Origin: Chionoecetes opilio
Taxonomy: Eukaryota > Arthropoda > Malacostraca > Decapoda > Majidae
Length of the DNA: 64,000 nt
Direction of reading: 5' to 3'
NCBI GenBank assembly: GCA_016584305.1
Contig: JACEEZ010003827.1
Location: 114,568-178,567, forward strand
Part shown: positions 1-12,737 of the stretch, one piece after another
How positions within the stretch are numbered: position 1 is the first letter of the stretch
How the letters are laid out: each line of letters opens with the position of its first letter
Program-made: the position numbers and the translations under genes
Notes under the pieces: model-generated
The model's input: only the letters and a program-made list of their open reading frames with translations
The model's database searches: none
Told to the model about the DNA's origin: nothing

Positions 1-34
<34 letters not shown>
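1..34. repeat. (CT)n microsatellite at window edge
   Basis: Uninterrupted CT dinucleotides, cut by the window start. The region up to about 270 is AT-rich with no coding signal. Confidence 0.95.
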
Positions 35-36
<2 letters not shown>

Positions 37-274
37 TGTTTTCACACAATATATTTAATTTCCTCACATTCCAAAACCCATTACCACCTCTCTCTATGTT
101 CTTCGGTATTATAAGTTATTTCCTTCATTTTTATGCACGGTTTATTTCTTACTTAGTCTCCCTCCCTAACTAACTTAAGCATCATTTTCTTTATTACATT
201 TTGTCGTATATATAAATTTCATTCTTCCTACACCGAATTATCACATTTTCCTTGAGTTTTATGTTTTATGTTTA

Positions 275-327
275 CAGGAACTACCTACGTGTAGGCCTCT
301 TGTAGCTTCCTTATTTTTTTATGTTCT
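275..327 (+). mobile_element. LINE 3' tail fragment (tail family)
   Basis: Short copy of the tail repeated through the window: CAGGAACTACC, then TCTTGTAGCTTCCTTATTTT and ATGTTCT. Longer copies (33009, 2469 reverse) carry reverse-transcriptase C-terminal coding sequence upstream, so this is the 3' end of a non-LTR element. Confidence 0.75.
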
Positions 328-464
328 AATGTCATTTCATATTTCTATCATTCTATTACTTCAGGGGCGTTTCTAGTAGTTTCTAGTACGATAAACCAGT
401 ACCGTTATTGACATCATTCTAAACCTTACTACCACCGCCATCCAACACCCTTCATGAAATCTAA

Positions 465-626
465 GTCGTCAGGTAGTTAGTGCGGAGCCAATAGGGAGCT
501 TTAAAAGGAGGCTAGATAATCTCATGAATGGGGATGAAAGGTGGATATAGGTAGTGTTAAGTATCAGGAACTACCTCGTGTAGGTCTCGCAGCCTTGTAG
601 CTTCCTTATTTTCTTATGTTCTTAAA
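465..626 (+). mobile_element. LINE 3' end fragment
   Basis: 5'-truncated copy of the tail family: GTCGTCAGGTAGTTAGTGCG, AAAAGGAGGCTAGATAA, a GGGGATGAAAGGTGG block, then the TTGTAGCTTCCTTATTTTC tail. Confidence 0.8.
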
Positions 627-786
627 TCATATTCCTCACATTATTGCTGTTTGATACGATAAGGCGACTGCAACACCTTTCCTCCCACCAACTACTATAG
701 TAAGAAAACCGCGTCACATAGATAGCAACAGCGATATCTTCAGGGGTGGCAACATAAAGCTAGAACTGCGGATAAAAACGAAGAGA

Positions 787-1085
787 TGTTTCTAATAGTT
801 CTATGATATGAATGTGACTATTTCGCTACATCATGAGTGGAAAGAAATATATTAATCGTAAATATCACATAATAAATAATGGAATGGCCTGTCGTGACGT
901 TATGTAAGCTAAAAGAGGAGAATGGTAAAATAAAATAATAAAACATGTTCTATTAGTTCTATGATAATATAAAGGTGACTATTTTGCTACATCATGAGTG
1001 GAAAGAAATATATAAATCGTACATATCACATGAATAAATAATGGAATGGCCTGTCGTAACGTTATGTAAGCTAAAAGAAGAGGAA
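787..1085. repeat. two-copy tandem duplication (about 161 bp)
   Basis: The block CATCATGAGTGGAAAGAAAT through CCTGTCGT and GTTATGTAAGCTAAAAGA occurs twice, offset by about 161 bp, with small differences. No coding signal. Confidence 0.75.
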
Positions 1086-1598
1086 ATAGGGCAGAGGCGG
1101 GAGGTGGCAGCGTGCGGGGAGGAGGTAGCGATAGGCTGCGACAAATCAAAGCAAAGCGACTCGCGTGAATAATATGACAAATACCACAAAAAAACATGTT
1201 AGGCGTCAGTTACTTAACAAAATTCCACCTCAATACGTCCTATGAACTAATAAATACCAATAGATAATCTTAACAGTAACAATATAATACATGGGGTGCA
1301 GTTAGAGTTAGTTTCGTCGCCATGAAGCAAAACGTTCAAGCCTCATTTTTTTACCTCTTGACTTGACGCGAAAATATTAAAGTTATCTATTTTTTTTATA
1401 CATATCTACAAAAGCATTGGATTGATCGATTGATTTAATGCCAAAAAGGTGAATGTGCCAGAACACAAAAGCACTGGAGGACTACAGATTCATGGCTATA
1501 TACAGTTACACACTTACGGAATACCTACATACGATCAATTATATAATCAATCAATGAAAAGGATACAGAGCTGCGGCCTTGCCAGAGAGGATAGCGGG
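1086..1598. other. unassigned AT-rich intergenic DNA
   Basis: No gene or complete element recognised. Near 1430 there is a GATTTAATGCCAAAAAGG motif, the end of a dispersed element seen again at 32760, 38395 and, reversed, at 36970 and 49470. Confidence 0.5.
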
Positions 1599-1960
1599 TT
1601 TTTTTTTTTTTTTTAGATGTAGATTTAGATTTGATAGATTTAGGAGAAGAACAATGTCCGTCTACAGTAGCTGCAATAGAACGGTTTGAAAAGAAACGTA
1701 GATCGCCAGTAGATCGCCCTTTACGGAAACCATACTGACGATCAGATAGAAGATTGTGAGCAGATAGATGCTTAAGAATCTTCTTATTAAGTATAGATTC
1801 AAAAACTTTAGAAAGGCGGGAAATCAAAGCTATAGGACGGTAGTTTGAAGGATTAGAACGGTCACCCTTCTTAGGAACAGGTTGGATGTGAGCAAACTTC
1901 CAGCAAGAAGGAAAGGTGGAAAGTAAATAGACACAGACGGAAAAGTTTGACCAGGCAAGG
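1599..1960 (-). mobile_element. non-LTR retrotransposon reverse-transcriptase fragment
   Basis: On the minus strand about 80 residues match the start of a Jockey/CR1-type reverse transcriptase: FPSCWKFAHIQPVPKKGD, then SNYRPIALISRLSKVFE and LSDRQYGFRKGRST. The reading then degrades into an A-rich tail (T run 1599-1614 on the plus strand). The endonuclease and the catalytic YADD region are missing, so this is a dead fragment. Confidence 0.85.
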
Positions 1961-2029
1961 GTGTGAGGAGGAAGATGAACACACACACACACACACACAC
2001 ACAACACTTACCAATGCTCGTGGCGGATA

Positions 2030-2468
2030 AGGAAGACAGGAAAAGACGAGTGGATAATGCAGGAACGTTCTATGTTAATCCATCACTATGTTTTCTAGAT
2101 CCTCAGCACGCTATACACCACAAAACACTACGTAAATTATAGATAGAACTGCGCGTTGTAACTACCTCCGTCTGCCTGGGTGCTTGTGGGTGTGTGTGCT
2201 CCGACTGTGTTCCTCACGTGACGTTATAACTGCCTGTGATTGGTGCGTTCTGTTCCTGACGTTTGAATGGCAATGAGATAATAAGAATAATAAGAATAAG
2301 AAATGATAAGATAAGCATACGTGTTCCTTATGCTAATACTCTGTTGAAATATACTTCATAATATGGAAATGTATCTTGGAATATATTTTATCTAAGGAGT
2401 TATCCATAAACTTGTGATTATTGACGCTGTTGCTGTGATGAAAGTTCTCTAGACACAAGTAATATCTC
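2030..2468. other. unassigned intergenic DNA
   Basis: No gene, tRNA or complete transposon recognised. Mixed composition, with short TAAGAA-type runs near 2280. Confidence 0.4.
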
Positions 2469-2970
2469 TCATAAGAACATAAGAACATAAGAAAATAAGG
2501 AAGCTACCGCGAGGCCTACACGTGGTAGTTCCTGTCACCTAACACTACCTACATCCACCTTTCATCCCCATCCATGAACCTATCCAGCTCCCCTTTAAAG
2601 CTCCCTAATGACTCCGCACTAACTACCTGTCTACTGAGACCATTCCACTCATTCACCACCCTATTTGTGAACCAGTTTTTCCCTATTTCCTTTCTAAATC
2701 TACGCTTTTCCAGCTTGAATCCGTTACTTCTTGTTCTACCCTGGTTAAAAGCCGTAAGAACTTTTCCTACCTCTCCTTTATTAAATCACTTTATCCACTT
2801 AAAAACTTCTATCAGATCGCCCCTTACTCTGCGTCTCTCGAGTGAGTGTAATTTTAATAACTTCAATCTCCTCTCATAACTAAAGTTACGCATCCCTTGT
2901 ATCATTTTGGTCATCCTTCTCTGCACTTTTTCTAACAACACTATATCCATCCTGTAATATGGAGACCAAA

Positions 2971-2975
<5 letters not shown>
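2469..2975 (-). mobile_element. LINE 3' fragment with RT C-terminal coding remnant
   Basis: Minus-strand copy of the tail family, with the poly-pyrimidine tail at the low-coordinate end. The reverse strand of 2786-2974 encodes LLEKVQRRMTKMIQGMR followed by a YERRLKLLKLHSLERRR block, the usual thumb/C-terminal region of CR1/L2-type ORF2 proteins. Stop codons interrupt the rest. It ends against a (CT)n tract. Confidence 0.9.

Positions 2976-3040
<65 letters not shown>
2976..3040. repeat. (CT)n microsatellite
   Basis: Perfect CT run of about 65 bp. Confidence 0.95.
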
Positions 3041-3042
<2 letters not shown>

Positions 3043-3479
3043 GATGAAAGCAAGACAGAAATAGGAGAAATGGGAAGAAAACTAATTTAAAGTGAGAGAA
3101 TTCGAGAAATAATCGCTAGAAAGTGAGTGAGTGAGGAAGGGAGGTAGAGAAGTAACAAGGGACAGACGGCTGGACATACCTGGAGGAGGGAAGAGAGGAT
3201 GTAACAGAAAAAAAGTGAAGTAGAACATGAAATTGACTGTACGAGACAAGCTGAAACAATACAATGGAAAGGCTGAAGGAGAGCCTTTCTGAAAGAGAGA
3301 GAAGGAGAGGGAGGGAGAGTAGGGGAGAGCGGGGCAGGTTGCATGGAGGGTACGTTGCATCATTGCCTCTATTTCTGAGCAGGTTATCGACACGTAGGAA
3401 TCGGGGCTTAATACTACTACTCATGACTCTATATTATTGCTAAGAAAGAGGAACTACTATACCTAGTAACTATGAGTAC

Positions 3480-3733
3480 TATCATAACACTACTACTACT
3501 ACTACGTATAAACTACTACACGTACTACATAAACTACTTACTACTACTACTACTAACTACTACTACTACTACTATAAACTACATACTACTACTACTACTA
3601 CTACTATAAACTACTACTACTACTACTATAAACTACTACTACTACTACTATAAACTACTACTACTACTACTACTATAAACTACTACTACTATAAACTACT
3701 ACTACTACTACTACAACAATAATAATAATAAAA
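3480..3733. repeat. (ACT)n array interrupted by ATAA
   Basis: Runs of ACT separated by TATAAACT interruptions, ending in (AAT)n. Confidence 0.95.
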
Positions 3734-4110
3734 AAAGTGAATGCGAGTTAGAGGCAATGATGCAACCTACCCCTCGATGCAACCTGCCCCGCTCTCCCGT
3801 AAAATGGAAGGAGGGAAGGCAGGATCCACTCTAGATCATGATTTTTGTGGATATGAAAAGGAAGTGTATGCGAAAAATGTCTCAGGAAACCCTTTGGTAG
3901 ACGCTGCTGTGGAAGGAAGACAAGGAGGAGGAGAAGGAAAAATAGGAGGATGTAAGGGGAGGAGGATTAGTTCCCTTGCTTCCCCTCCTGCAGAGAAAGG
4001 AAGATGTGTGCACGCTGGGATTTAATTTTGGAATTTATAAGAAAAGTCAGAAAACATTCACTCTGATAATTATAATTCATTGATGCAGGATATATTATGT
4101 GCTTTGTGAA

Positions 4111-4322
4111 TTAACCCCTTGAGACCCAGAACGTAATTTCCATTGTAATTTGGGTACCATTAGACGATTTTTAGGGAATGTAAGCAATGTTTTATAGATA
4201 TGACCTGTTTAGTATCCTTGTCACTAACTAATTTGATATATTCAGTTACTTTTCGTAATTTTATGGCTCGACAACATACAAATTTTTATAGCAAAGGAAA
4301 GATCTGGGCGTGAAGGGGTTAA
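4111..4322 (+). mobile_element. TTAA-MITE copy 1 (piggyBac-like, reference copy)
   Basis: About 210 bp bounded by TTAA and imperfect terminal inverted repeats: left CCCCTTGAGACCCAGAACG, right (complemented) CCCCTTCACGCCCAGATCT. The core contains GACCTGTTTAGTATCCTTGT and ATAGCAAAGGAAAGATCTGG. TTAA target sites and CCC-starting TIRs are the hallmark of piggyBac elements; no transposase is encoded. About 25 copies occur in this window. Confidence 0.85.
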
Positions 4323-4578
4323 TGACTGCATAAAGAGACAATTCTATCAAACATCTCTTTTTTTCCAGACGCACTGTGCTAAACCTTAAACTGGCCTAAA
4401 CCAAAAGTAATGTCAAGATTATCATGAAAAATTATGAGATGACAATTACCTTTGCAAGTCATTGAATGAACCACTGTATAATAATAGAGTGTAATAAAAT
4501 AGCCTCAGAAGTGGAAAACAGATATAGTTATTACTCTAAGACCCCTTGTGAACTAGATGGAGTCACTTGTGAACTATG

Positions 4579-4841
<263 letters not shown>

Positions 4842-5134
4842 CAAACAGTAAAATTCCCTCCCCTTCTCTACTTTTTAATGTTTGCCTCATCCCTCCCCAT
4901 TCCTCTTGATTCCGCCTCCTACATTTCCTACCCTCCACATCTCCGCCTCTTCTCAGCCCAAGGTATGCTGAGGCAGAACCTGTGAGGGGCGAGGGGCGGG
5001 GAGAGAAGCGAGAAAGCTGAGCACCGAAGGCAGGAACGGGAAGAGTAAATACCAGGAGCGGGAAGCATATTAATGGACGAGGATGAGGAGGATGAAGTGG
5101 TGGGAGAAGGAGGAGGGTAAATACGAGGAATGGG

Positions 5135-5410
5135 TACACTCTCAGAAATAAGGGGCATATTAAGGGTCGGATTGTTACATCGCACCATCACTACCCTTTT
5201 AAAACCCTATGTCCAGGCTGTAGGGTAGATGCTGCCGATTATACCCTGCATCTACCCTTTATCTACCCTTTTTAGACGAGTGTTGGAAAAGGGTATATTT
5301 GCGTCGATCCGAAAGGGTATATTTGTAAGGGTAGGAAAAGGGAAGCAGTATTTCATCACTACAAATACCCTTTTTCTACCCTTTTCCTACCCTTTTTTTC
5401 TAGGAGTGTA
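5135..5410. mobile_element. inverted-repeat MITE with TACACTC ends
   Basis: Left end TACACTCTCAGAAATAAGG and right end TTTTTTTCTAGGAGTGTA are imperfect inverted repeats. The interior is rich in opposed TACCCTTT and AAAGGGTA motifs. Probable TA target. No coding capacity. Confidence 0.65.
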
Positions 5411-5486
5411 GTAGGTTAATGAGGAAAAGTATGAGATGTAGATGGAGGAGTGAGGGGAATGAGAACAGAGGGGTTCATTACATTAA

Positions 5487-5704
5487 ATAACCCCTTCACG
5501 CCCACATCTTTGCTTTGCTATAAAAAAAAATGTATGTTGCCGAACCATAAAATAACGAAAAGTAACTGAATATACCAAATTAGTTAGTCGACAAGGGTAC
5601 TAAACAGGTCGTCATAACTATAAAATATTGCTTATATTCACTAAAAAGCGTCTTATGGTAGCCAAATTACAATGGAAATTACGTTCTGGGTCTCAAGGGG
5701 TTAA
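5487..5704 (-). mobile_element. TTAA-MITE copy 2
   Basis: Reverse-oriented copy; the left TTAA has decayed to ATAA, the right TTAA is intact. Confidence 0.85.
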
Positions 5705-5813
5705 ATTTTACCCATTCCATGTCAGGATATGTCTCATAAAAATAGGAGTTTACCAAAATAAAGAACATATAATTTTCATTTCTCATCTCAATCATAATAT
5801 TCTTTCCTAAACA

Positions 5814-6025
5814 TTAACCCCTTCACACCCAGATCTTTCCTTTGCTATATAAAATCGTCTATTGTTAGCCATAGAATTACGAAAAGTAACTGAATATACC
5901 AAATTAGTTAGTCGACAAGGATACTAAACAGGTCATACCTATTAAATATTGCTTACATTAATTAAAGTCGTCTAATGGTACCCATATTACAATGATTATT
6001 ACGTTCTGGGTACTCAAGGGGTTAA
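5814..6025 (-). mobile_element. TTAA-MITE copy 3
   Basis: Reverse-oriented, TTAA at both ends, only 110 bp from copy 2. Confidence 0.85.
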
Positions 6026-6209
6026 TCTAGGTTTATAACAATTTTTTTCTGAACAAGGTGCAACTTTTCATTACTAGGTGTCGCTTGAGTCATTCCTCCT
6101 TCTATTTACTAAACTTTCCTCACATAACTAAAACTGTACCATTAAATTTGTCTTTCACTGAAGTTGTTTGGTATTCTGTTCACCTTCCAGTCGCTTCTCA
6201 ACTTCACAT

Positions 6210-6449
<240 letters not shown>

Positions 6450-6729
6450 AGACCCCGACATAAACAAGTTGATAGACCCACGACAGTGAAAACATCTCTT
6501 TTAAAAACATGTCCTCCCCGCAGCATCCAATACCTCATCCTCGCCCTTGCTCTCTTGTTTTCCTCTCCAGAATCTTTCTCTATCAAGAATCAAACACGGA
6601 AACAAGGAGGAGGAGGAAGGGAAGAGGGCGAGTGGATAACAAAGGGATGTATATAGCGGGACGACAAGAAATGGAGAGAAAAGTCAAAAGGCAAGAGAAG
6701 TGAGCGAGCTATTTCATTCAGCGAGTCAT

Positions 6730-6939
6730 TTAACCCCTTGAAGCCCAGAACGTAATTTCCATTGTAATTTGGGTGCCATTAGACGACTTTTTAGTGAATA
6801 TAAGCAATATTAATAGATATGACTTGTTTAGTATCCTTGTCAACTAGCTAATTTGGTATATTAGTTACTTTTCGTAATTTATGGCTAACAACAGACATTT
6901 TTTTATAGCAAAGGAAAGACCTGGGCGTGAAGGGGTTAA
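6730..6939 (+). mobile_element. TTAA-MITE copy 4
   Basis: Full-length, TTAA at both ends. Confidence 0.85.
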
Positions 6940-7117
6940 AGTTCACTATTTTTCTATGTCTTTTTACATGTTGATTTACTCAGTTCGCCAAAAACACTTG
7001 CAACAAGATATTCCAAATCACTAAATTCCGTCTTCTTTCCTTTCTAGTATACTGATTGACTGCATTGCCCAATAAAAAGGGGGAAATGTGTCCCTTCTAG
7101 TATTATAAACATAAATA

Positions 7118-7175
7118 TACCACGGTGTAGGTCTCGCGGCCTTGTGTAGCTTCCTTATTTTCTTATGTTCATATG
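7118..7175 (+). mobile_element. LINE tail fragment
   Basis: Short tail copy: GTGTAGGTCTCGCGGCCTTG, then TAGCTTCCTTATTTTCTTAT. Confidence 0.75.
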
Positions 7176-7641
7176 TTCTTAAATATCAAACCAGTCACAT
7201 TCTTTTCCACATCCACACTATATTTATACCTACATGATTTCAACCCATAATAGCAATCACGATAACACTAATAGACCTGTTACTCACACGTCCAGTAATC
7301 TTGGTAATAACCTGGACCATTTTCCTTAATAACACCCACCGCGTAATAGATTTTCGGTAATTACGTTCACGACTTTCCTTTTCATTTCCTTACTCTTTTT
7401 TCCCCTTTCTCTTTTCTGCCTTCTTTTTCTCCCCTTTCCAAGAACCGAGGCACGTCAGCCCTCATCACCCATCAAAGAACAGGTAAAGAAAAGTAAGGCT
7501 ATTGGCTATTGACGGTCGTGGCCTCCTGGGAACGTATCTAATCAACGGTCTCCTTAGGGCACGAAGGGAAAGGCAAGGTGAGTAAGGAAGGAAGGTTGGG
7601 GAATATACTAGTGAAGAGGTAGGGAGGTAGGGACTCAGTAG

Positions 7642-8332
7642 GGAAGGAAGGAAGGAAGGAAGGAAGGAAGGAAGGAAGGAAGGAAGGAAGGAAGGAAGGA
7701 AGGTGGGGAATACACTAGTGAAGAGGAGGTAGGTAGGGAAGAAAGGAAGGAAGGAAGGAAGGAAGGAAGGTGGGGAATACACGAGTGAAGGGGTAGATAG
7801 GGAGGGAAGAAAGGAAGGAAGGAAGGAAGGAAGGAAGGTGGGGAATACACTAGTGAAGAGGTAGGAGGTAGGGAGGGAAGGAAGGAAGGAAGGAAGGAAG
7901 GAAGGAAAGGAAGGAAGGAGAGAGGAAGGAAGGAAGGAAGGAAGGTGGGGAATACACAGTGAAGAGGTAGGAGGGAAGGAAGGAAGGAAGGAAGGAAGGA
8001 AGGAAGGAAGGTGGGAATACACTAGTGAGGAGGTAGGTAGGTAGGGAAGAAAGGAAGGAAGGAAGGAAGGAAGGAAGGAAGGAAGGTGGGGAATACACTA
8101 GTGAGGAGGTAGGTAGGTAGGGAAGAAAGGAAGGAAGGAAGGAAGGAAGGAAGGAAGGAAGGTGAGGAATACACTAGTGAAGAGGTAGATAGGAGGGAAG
8201 AAAGGAAGGAAGGAAGGAAGGAAGGAAGGAAGGAAGGAAGGAAGGAAGCCTGGGGAATACACTAGTGAAGAGGTAGGTAGGGACTCAGTAGGGAAGGAAG
8301 GAAGGAAGGAAGGAAAGGAAGGAAGGAAGGCA
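7642..8332. repeat. compound (AAGG)n minisatellite
   Basis: Blocks of (GGAA)n alternate with a spacer GGGGAATACACTAGTGAAG plus AGGTAGG. About eight higher-order units of 70-110 bp. The Pro-Ser-Phe-Leu ORFs on the minus strand are artefacts. Confidence 0.95.
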
Positions 8333-8521
8333 GAACGTGATATGAGGGAATAACAGATGTAAGGAGGTAGGTAATAAGGGAGGAAGAAACTGTATGAGAA
8401 AGGAAGAATAAAGAAGTAAGTAATATTTAGTGAGTAATACGAAATTAGTTATTACTGGTGCGAGAAAGGAGGTGGAAAAAAGCAACGCCAAAAGAGTACA
8501 AAATGGAAAAAGCGAATGAGG

Positions 8522-8992
8522 GATGACGCAATATATAATCCTGGATGACGCAATATATAATCCTGGATGACGCAATATATAATCCTGGATGACGCAATAT
8601 ATAATCCTGGATGACGCAATATATAATCCTGGATGACGCAATATATAATCCTGGATGACGCAATATATAATCGGATGACGCAATATATAACTGGATGACG
8701 CAATATATAATCTGGATGACGCAATATATAATCGGATGACGCAATATATAATCCTGGATGACGGAATATATAATCCTCGATGACGCAATAATAATCCTGA
8801 GACGGAAATATAATCTGGATGACGCAATATATAATCCTGGATGACGCAATATATAATCCTGGATGACGCAATATATAATCCTGGATGACGCAATATATAA
8901 TCCTGGATGACGGAATATATAATCCTCGATGACGCAATATATAATCCTGGATGACGCAATATATAATCCTGGATGACGCAATATATAATCCT
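8522..8992. repeat. 22-bp tandem array
   Basis: About 21 copies of GATGACGCAATATATAATCC plus TG. Central copies carry small deletions or substitutions and outer copies are identical. The periodic minus-strand ORFs are artefacts. Confidence 0.95.
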
Positions 8993-9334
8993 AAGAAAAT
9001 ATTATCAAGAAAATATTTGAAGGTCTGATAAAAACTAGGTCATATCATTACATGGATCAAAATTATGTGATGAGTTTGACGGAAATTTGTAATATTCATC
9101 AATAATGAACTGACTTACACAAATTGTTGGTGAAAAATATTTAAACAGAACAGAAAAATGAATAGTCATATTTAGAATTAGCTAACATATTTATGCCACT
9201 CAGGAATTGTGATGCAAAATATACAAAACAATATGTAGCTACTAAAAAAAATGTAGTGACGGCAGGTAAATAAAAAAATATAAAAAACCATTGTTAAAAC
9301 TCCAAACATGAAATCTAATAATGAACAATATATA

Positions 9335-9545
9335 TTAACTCCTTCACATCCAAATCTTTCCTTTGCTATAAAAAATTGTCTGTTGTTAGCCATAAAATTA
9401 CAAAAGGTAACTAAATATACCAAATTAGTTAGTCGACAAGGATACTAAACAGGTCATATCTATAAAATATTGCTTATAGTCACTAAAAATCGTCTAATAG
9501 TACCTAATTACAATGGAAATTACGCTCTGGGTCTCAAGGGGTTAA
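9335..9545 (-). mobile_element. TTAA-MITE copy 5
   Basis: Reverse-oriented, TTAA at both ends. The flanks (8993-9334 and 9546-9725) are AT-rich with nothing recognisable. Confidence 0.85.
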
Positions 9546-9729
9546 TTAATGAAGTCACGGAAATGATTCGACATAATCTATGAAATCACTGCATTGACAA
9601 CAACGGATGAACCTGATTAGCATAACGCGCACAAAATTCATTACTACAATAACTAATGTGATATCGCTGCATGTGTGAAAAGAAGCTGATTAAAGAATAC
9701 TCCTATCAATAAAGATACTGTATTACCTA

Positions 9730-9837
9730 TTGGAACAAGATGAAGGAGGGAAGTGGAGGAGGGAGAGGGAGAGAGAGACGAGAGCTGACAAATGGAGAGA
9801 GAGAGAAGTGGAGGAAGGAGAGAGAGAGGAGAGAGGG

Positions 9838-9887
<50 letters not shown>

Positions 9888-9897
9888 GAGAGAGAGG

Positions 9898-9955
<58 letters not shown>

Positions 9956-10130
9956 GGAGAGGAAGGAGAGAGAGAGAGAGAGAGAGAGAGGAGAAGAGAA
10001 GAGAGAGAGAGGAGAGAGAGAAGGAAGGAGGAGAGGAGGAAGAGAGAGAGAGACGAAGAAGCGAGCAAAAGGAGAAGAGAGAGAGGAGAGAGAGAGAGAG
10101 AGAGAGACGAGAGCTGGCAAATGGAGAAAG
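9730..10130. repeat. (GA)n-rich low-complexity tract
   Basis: Purine-only GA and GGA runs of about 400 bp. The Glu-Arg and Ser-Leu ORFs of up to 177 residues are artefacts. Confidence 0.95.
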
Positions 10131-10549
10131 GAATGAGAAGGAGACGGAAGGAAGAAGATGAGAGGAACGAGAGACGAAGCTGGCAATGGAAGATGAGAGT
10201 AAGAGCGGACGAAGAAACTGTCATGTACTTTTCAGAACACGAAGTATGAAACGCGAGCAATAACCGGTAAGATCTAGTCTACCTTAACACCAGAGTACCA
10301 ATAGACAGACAGTTCTTAGTTACTTTGCTCAACACAATCTCAAAAGGCTCCACTATCATCTCCGTGTAAGAATATAAGTATTATGACCTGCGTATGATAT
10401 TCCTAAGTCTAGGCACACACACTCGGATAATTCTACTACTTTCAACCTTGTTCTGTATTTCTGTGTTACTATATTCTTCTACACACACCCCTCTTCTGTA
10501 ATCTCCCGTCCCCCGTTTTCTTCAATATACTTGTAAACTTGCTACGCCC

Positions 10550-11132
10550 TTAATCCCTTGAGGCCCAGAACGTAATTTCCATTGCAATCTGGGTACCATA
10601 AGACGATTTTTAGTGACTATAAGCAATATTTTATACCTATGACCTGTTTAGTATATCCTTGTCGACTGGCTAATTTGGTATATTCAGTTACTTTTTGTAA
10701 TTTTATGACTCCACAACAGATATTTCGGTCAATTTATAGTTTCACCCAACCAACGATTTTCTGATGCGCCTTATATTTTTCTGGTGTGTTTTGATGTGTT
10801 TTGAATGAATCTGCTAACCGTTTCTGTCGCAATTTTTTTTTTTTTTTTTTTTTTGTAGAAATGACAAAAAAAAAAAAAATGAACCTAAACCTAACCTAAC
10901 CTAACCTAAGCTTTACCTAACTAAAAAAAAAAAAAAAAAAAACAGCTTTATCTACCTAAAAAAAATTAAAAAATAAAAAATTGTGACAGAAACGGTTAGC
11001 AGATTCATTCTAAACACACAAAAACACACCAGAAAAACATAAGGCGCATCAGAAAATCGTTGGTTGAGTGAAACTATAAATTATCCGATATTCCTTTATA
11101 GCAAAGGAAAGATCTGGGCGTGAAGGGGTTAA
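10550..11132 (+). mobile_element. TTAA-MITE copy 6, split by a nested element
   Basis: The 5' part (10550-10724) and 3' part (11089-11132) form one MITE copy interrupted by a 364-bp fold-back element. TTAA at both outer ends. Confidence 0.85.
10725..11088. mobile_element. nested fold-back element with TATT target duplication
   Basis: Long terminal inverted repeats (about 110 bp): the left starts TCGGTCAATTTATAGTTTCA and the right is its complement ending ATAAATTATCCGA. The centre is poly(T), poly(A) and several AACCT units (TTAGG-type). The host MITE duplicates TATT at 10721-10724 and 11089-11092. No ORF. Confidence 0.85.
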
Positions 11133-11960
11133 CGACAGACCCATCATGCGACGCCAACAGTTCCGAAATCACCGACACGATGTAACAAGCTCGCACCTCG
11201 ATCACCCACACCAGTTGCCTTATTCATATGTCCCACAAAACACCTTTACGTGCAAGTTCAGCGAAAAACTTCAACACAGCGGAGTTAGGATCACATACAT
11301 AGGTAGAGGATACATATACATACATATTTATGGTGTTAATTAATGAGAAAGAGCACTAAACAGACTGATAGGTTAGCCTTGATCCGCCTTGCATCATGTC
11401 AGCAGGGCGAGGGTGTGAGAAAAGAGATGAATGAACAGAACACAACACTTACTGATGCTCAATGCAGAACAGGACGAATACGAGGATGCAAAATAGGGTT
11501 AGAGGGGAGCAGGACATCCAAGTTCCTCCATACCTTAGTTTTCCAAGTCCTTCTTCCCTCCAAAAGCCACAAAAACACAATTTAAAAGATCACTCACGCC
11601 GTCACCACCGCCTCACGCACTAAATGGCGTGCCTGCTCCCTGCTTGCCGCCACTGTTGCCACCCATCACCCACACACAACACACAAGCTTACATGGGCTG
11701 CAGAAATAAGCCTATACTTAATCAAAAAAGCCTAGATTACCAATGAAAACTAACAACTTTAAATAGGTGCTTTGTAATAAGAATTAAGATCACACCTGTG
11801 CGTTGACATTGCATAAACCTAACCTCACTTCACTCTACCGTAGGGTCTAAAAAGAACTAAAAGGAAGATACAGCTTTCTGAGTGAGGTTATGCAAGTTTC
11901 CATAGATCCACAATATATATACTACAATTTAATCTTGTAATATGAAGGTTGTGACCAAAT
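11133..11960. other. unassigned intergenic DNA
   Basis: Nonrepetitive mixed-composition DNA. ORFs of 60-80 codons lack a recognisable domain or convincing splice sites. Confidence 0.4.
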
Positions 11961-12480
11961 CTGACTGTTATTAGCATGGGAAGTGAACTTGAGTGCGGTG
12001 TGTGTGTGTGTGTGTGTAGATTCGTCACCCTTTTTCCGGGTGACAAACTTGAGTGCGATGCCAGGATGCTTATTCTATTTACACTCGGTTTGGTTACGGT
12101 GTCAGTGTATATTTCAACGCATACTACAACTAATAAGTGCATACTCAATAGACTGACTTTTCCCATACAAAAACAGCTTCATGTGAACTTTTATTGAAAA
12201 AAACACTTAAAAGCCAAATCACAGTAATAATACTTATATCTATATGGAGAAATGGGAGTGGCAATACTTCTCCCGCTCTGCTCTCATCTCACACCGGCTC
12301 GTGATTGGTGGATTCTGCTCTTGCGTCTTGATTGGCTGATTTGAAAACTGCGGGAGTTTCTATCGTGATCTAGTAATTCTAGTTGAAATAATGGTAAGAA
12401 AGGAGACATGATCATGCATTCTTATCATGCATGAGCTCGTGTCATTGGTTTGGATGATGTTGAGAGGAGGCAGGCGGGTG

Positions 12481-12592
12481 AGTGGAGATAGGAGGGTGCG
12501 TGGAGACAGGAGGGTGCGCGGAGACAGGAGGGTGTGTGGAGACAGGAGGGTGCGTGGAGACAAGAGGGTGCGTGGAGACAGGAGGGTGCGAG
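12481..12592. repeat. 18-bp minisatellite
   Basis: About six copies of GGAGACAGGAGGGTGCGT. Confidence 0.9.
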
Positions 12593-12737
12593 AAGGTGGC
12601 TGATTAGCATGCAGGTGTTGATGCATAATAAGTGATCCAGGTGTGCAGGAGACGCCCCTGCGGCGCCTGCAGCCTGGCGTCTCATCTCCCCTCTGAAATA
12701 TGAGATAACGTGTGCCGTGCCTCCATTTGCTTCGACA

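Noticed and set aside
8285..8981. 224-, 178- and 161-codon minus-strand ORFs
   Set aside because: Periodic translation of the 22-bp satellite in three frames.
8522..8992. CRISPR-like regularly spaced repeats
   Set aside because: Units are contiguous without unique spacers, and the window is eukaryotic.
9730..10249. Arg/Glu-rich proteins of up to 177 residues
   Set aside because: Pure (GA)n low-complexity DNA.
10880..10920. Telomere remnant (TTAGG units)
   Set aside because: Only a few units, inside a transposable element, so not evidence of a chromosome end or fusion. Same for 26430-26475 and 51785-51800.
12640..12700. GC-rich segment open on the minus strand
   Set aside because: Short, partly palindromic and without splice context or a domain.
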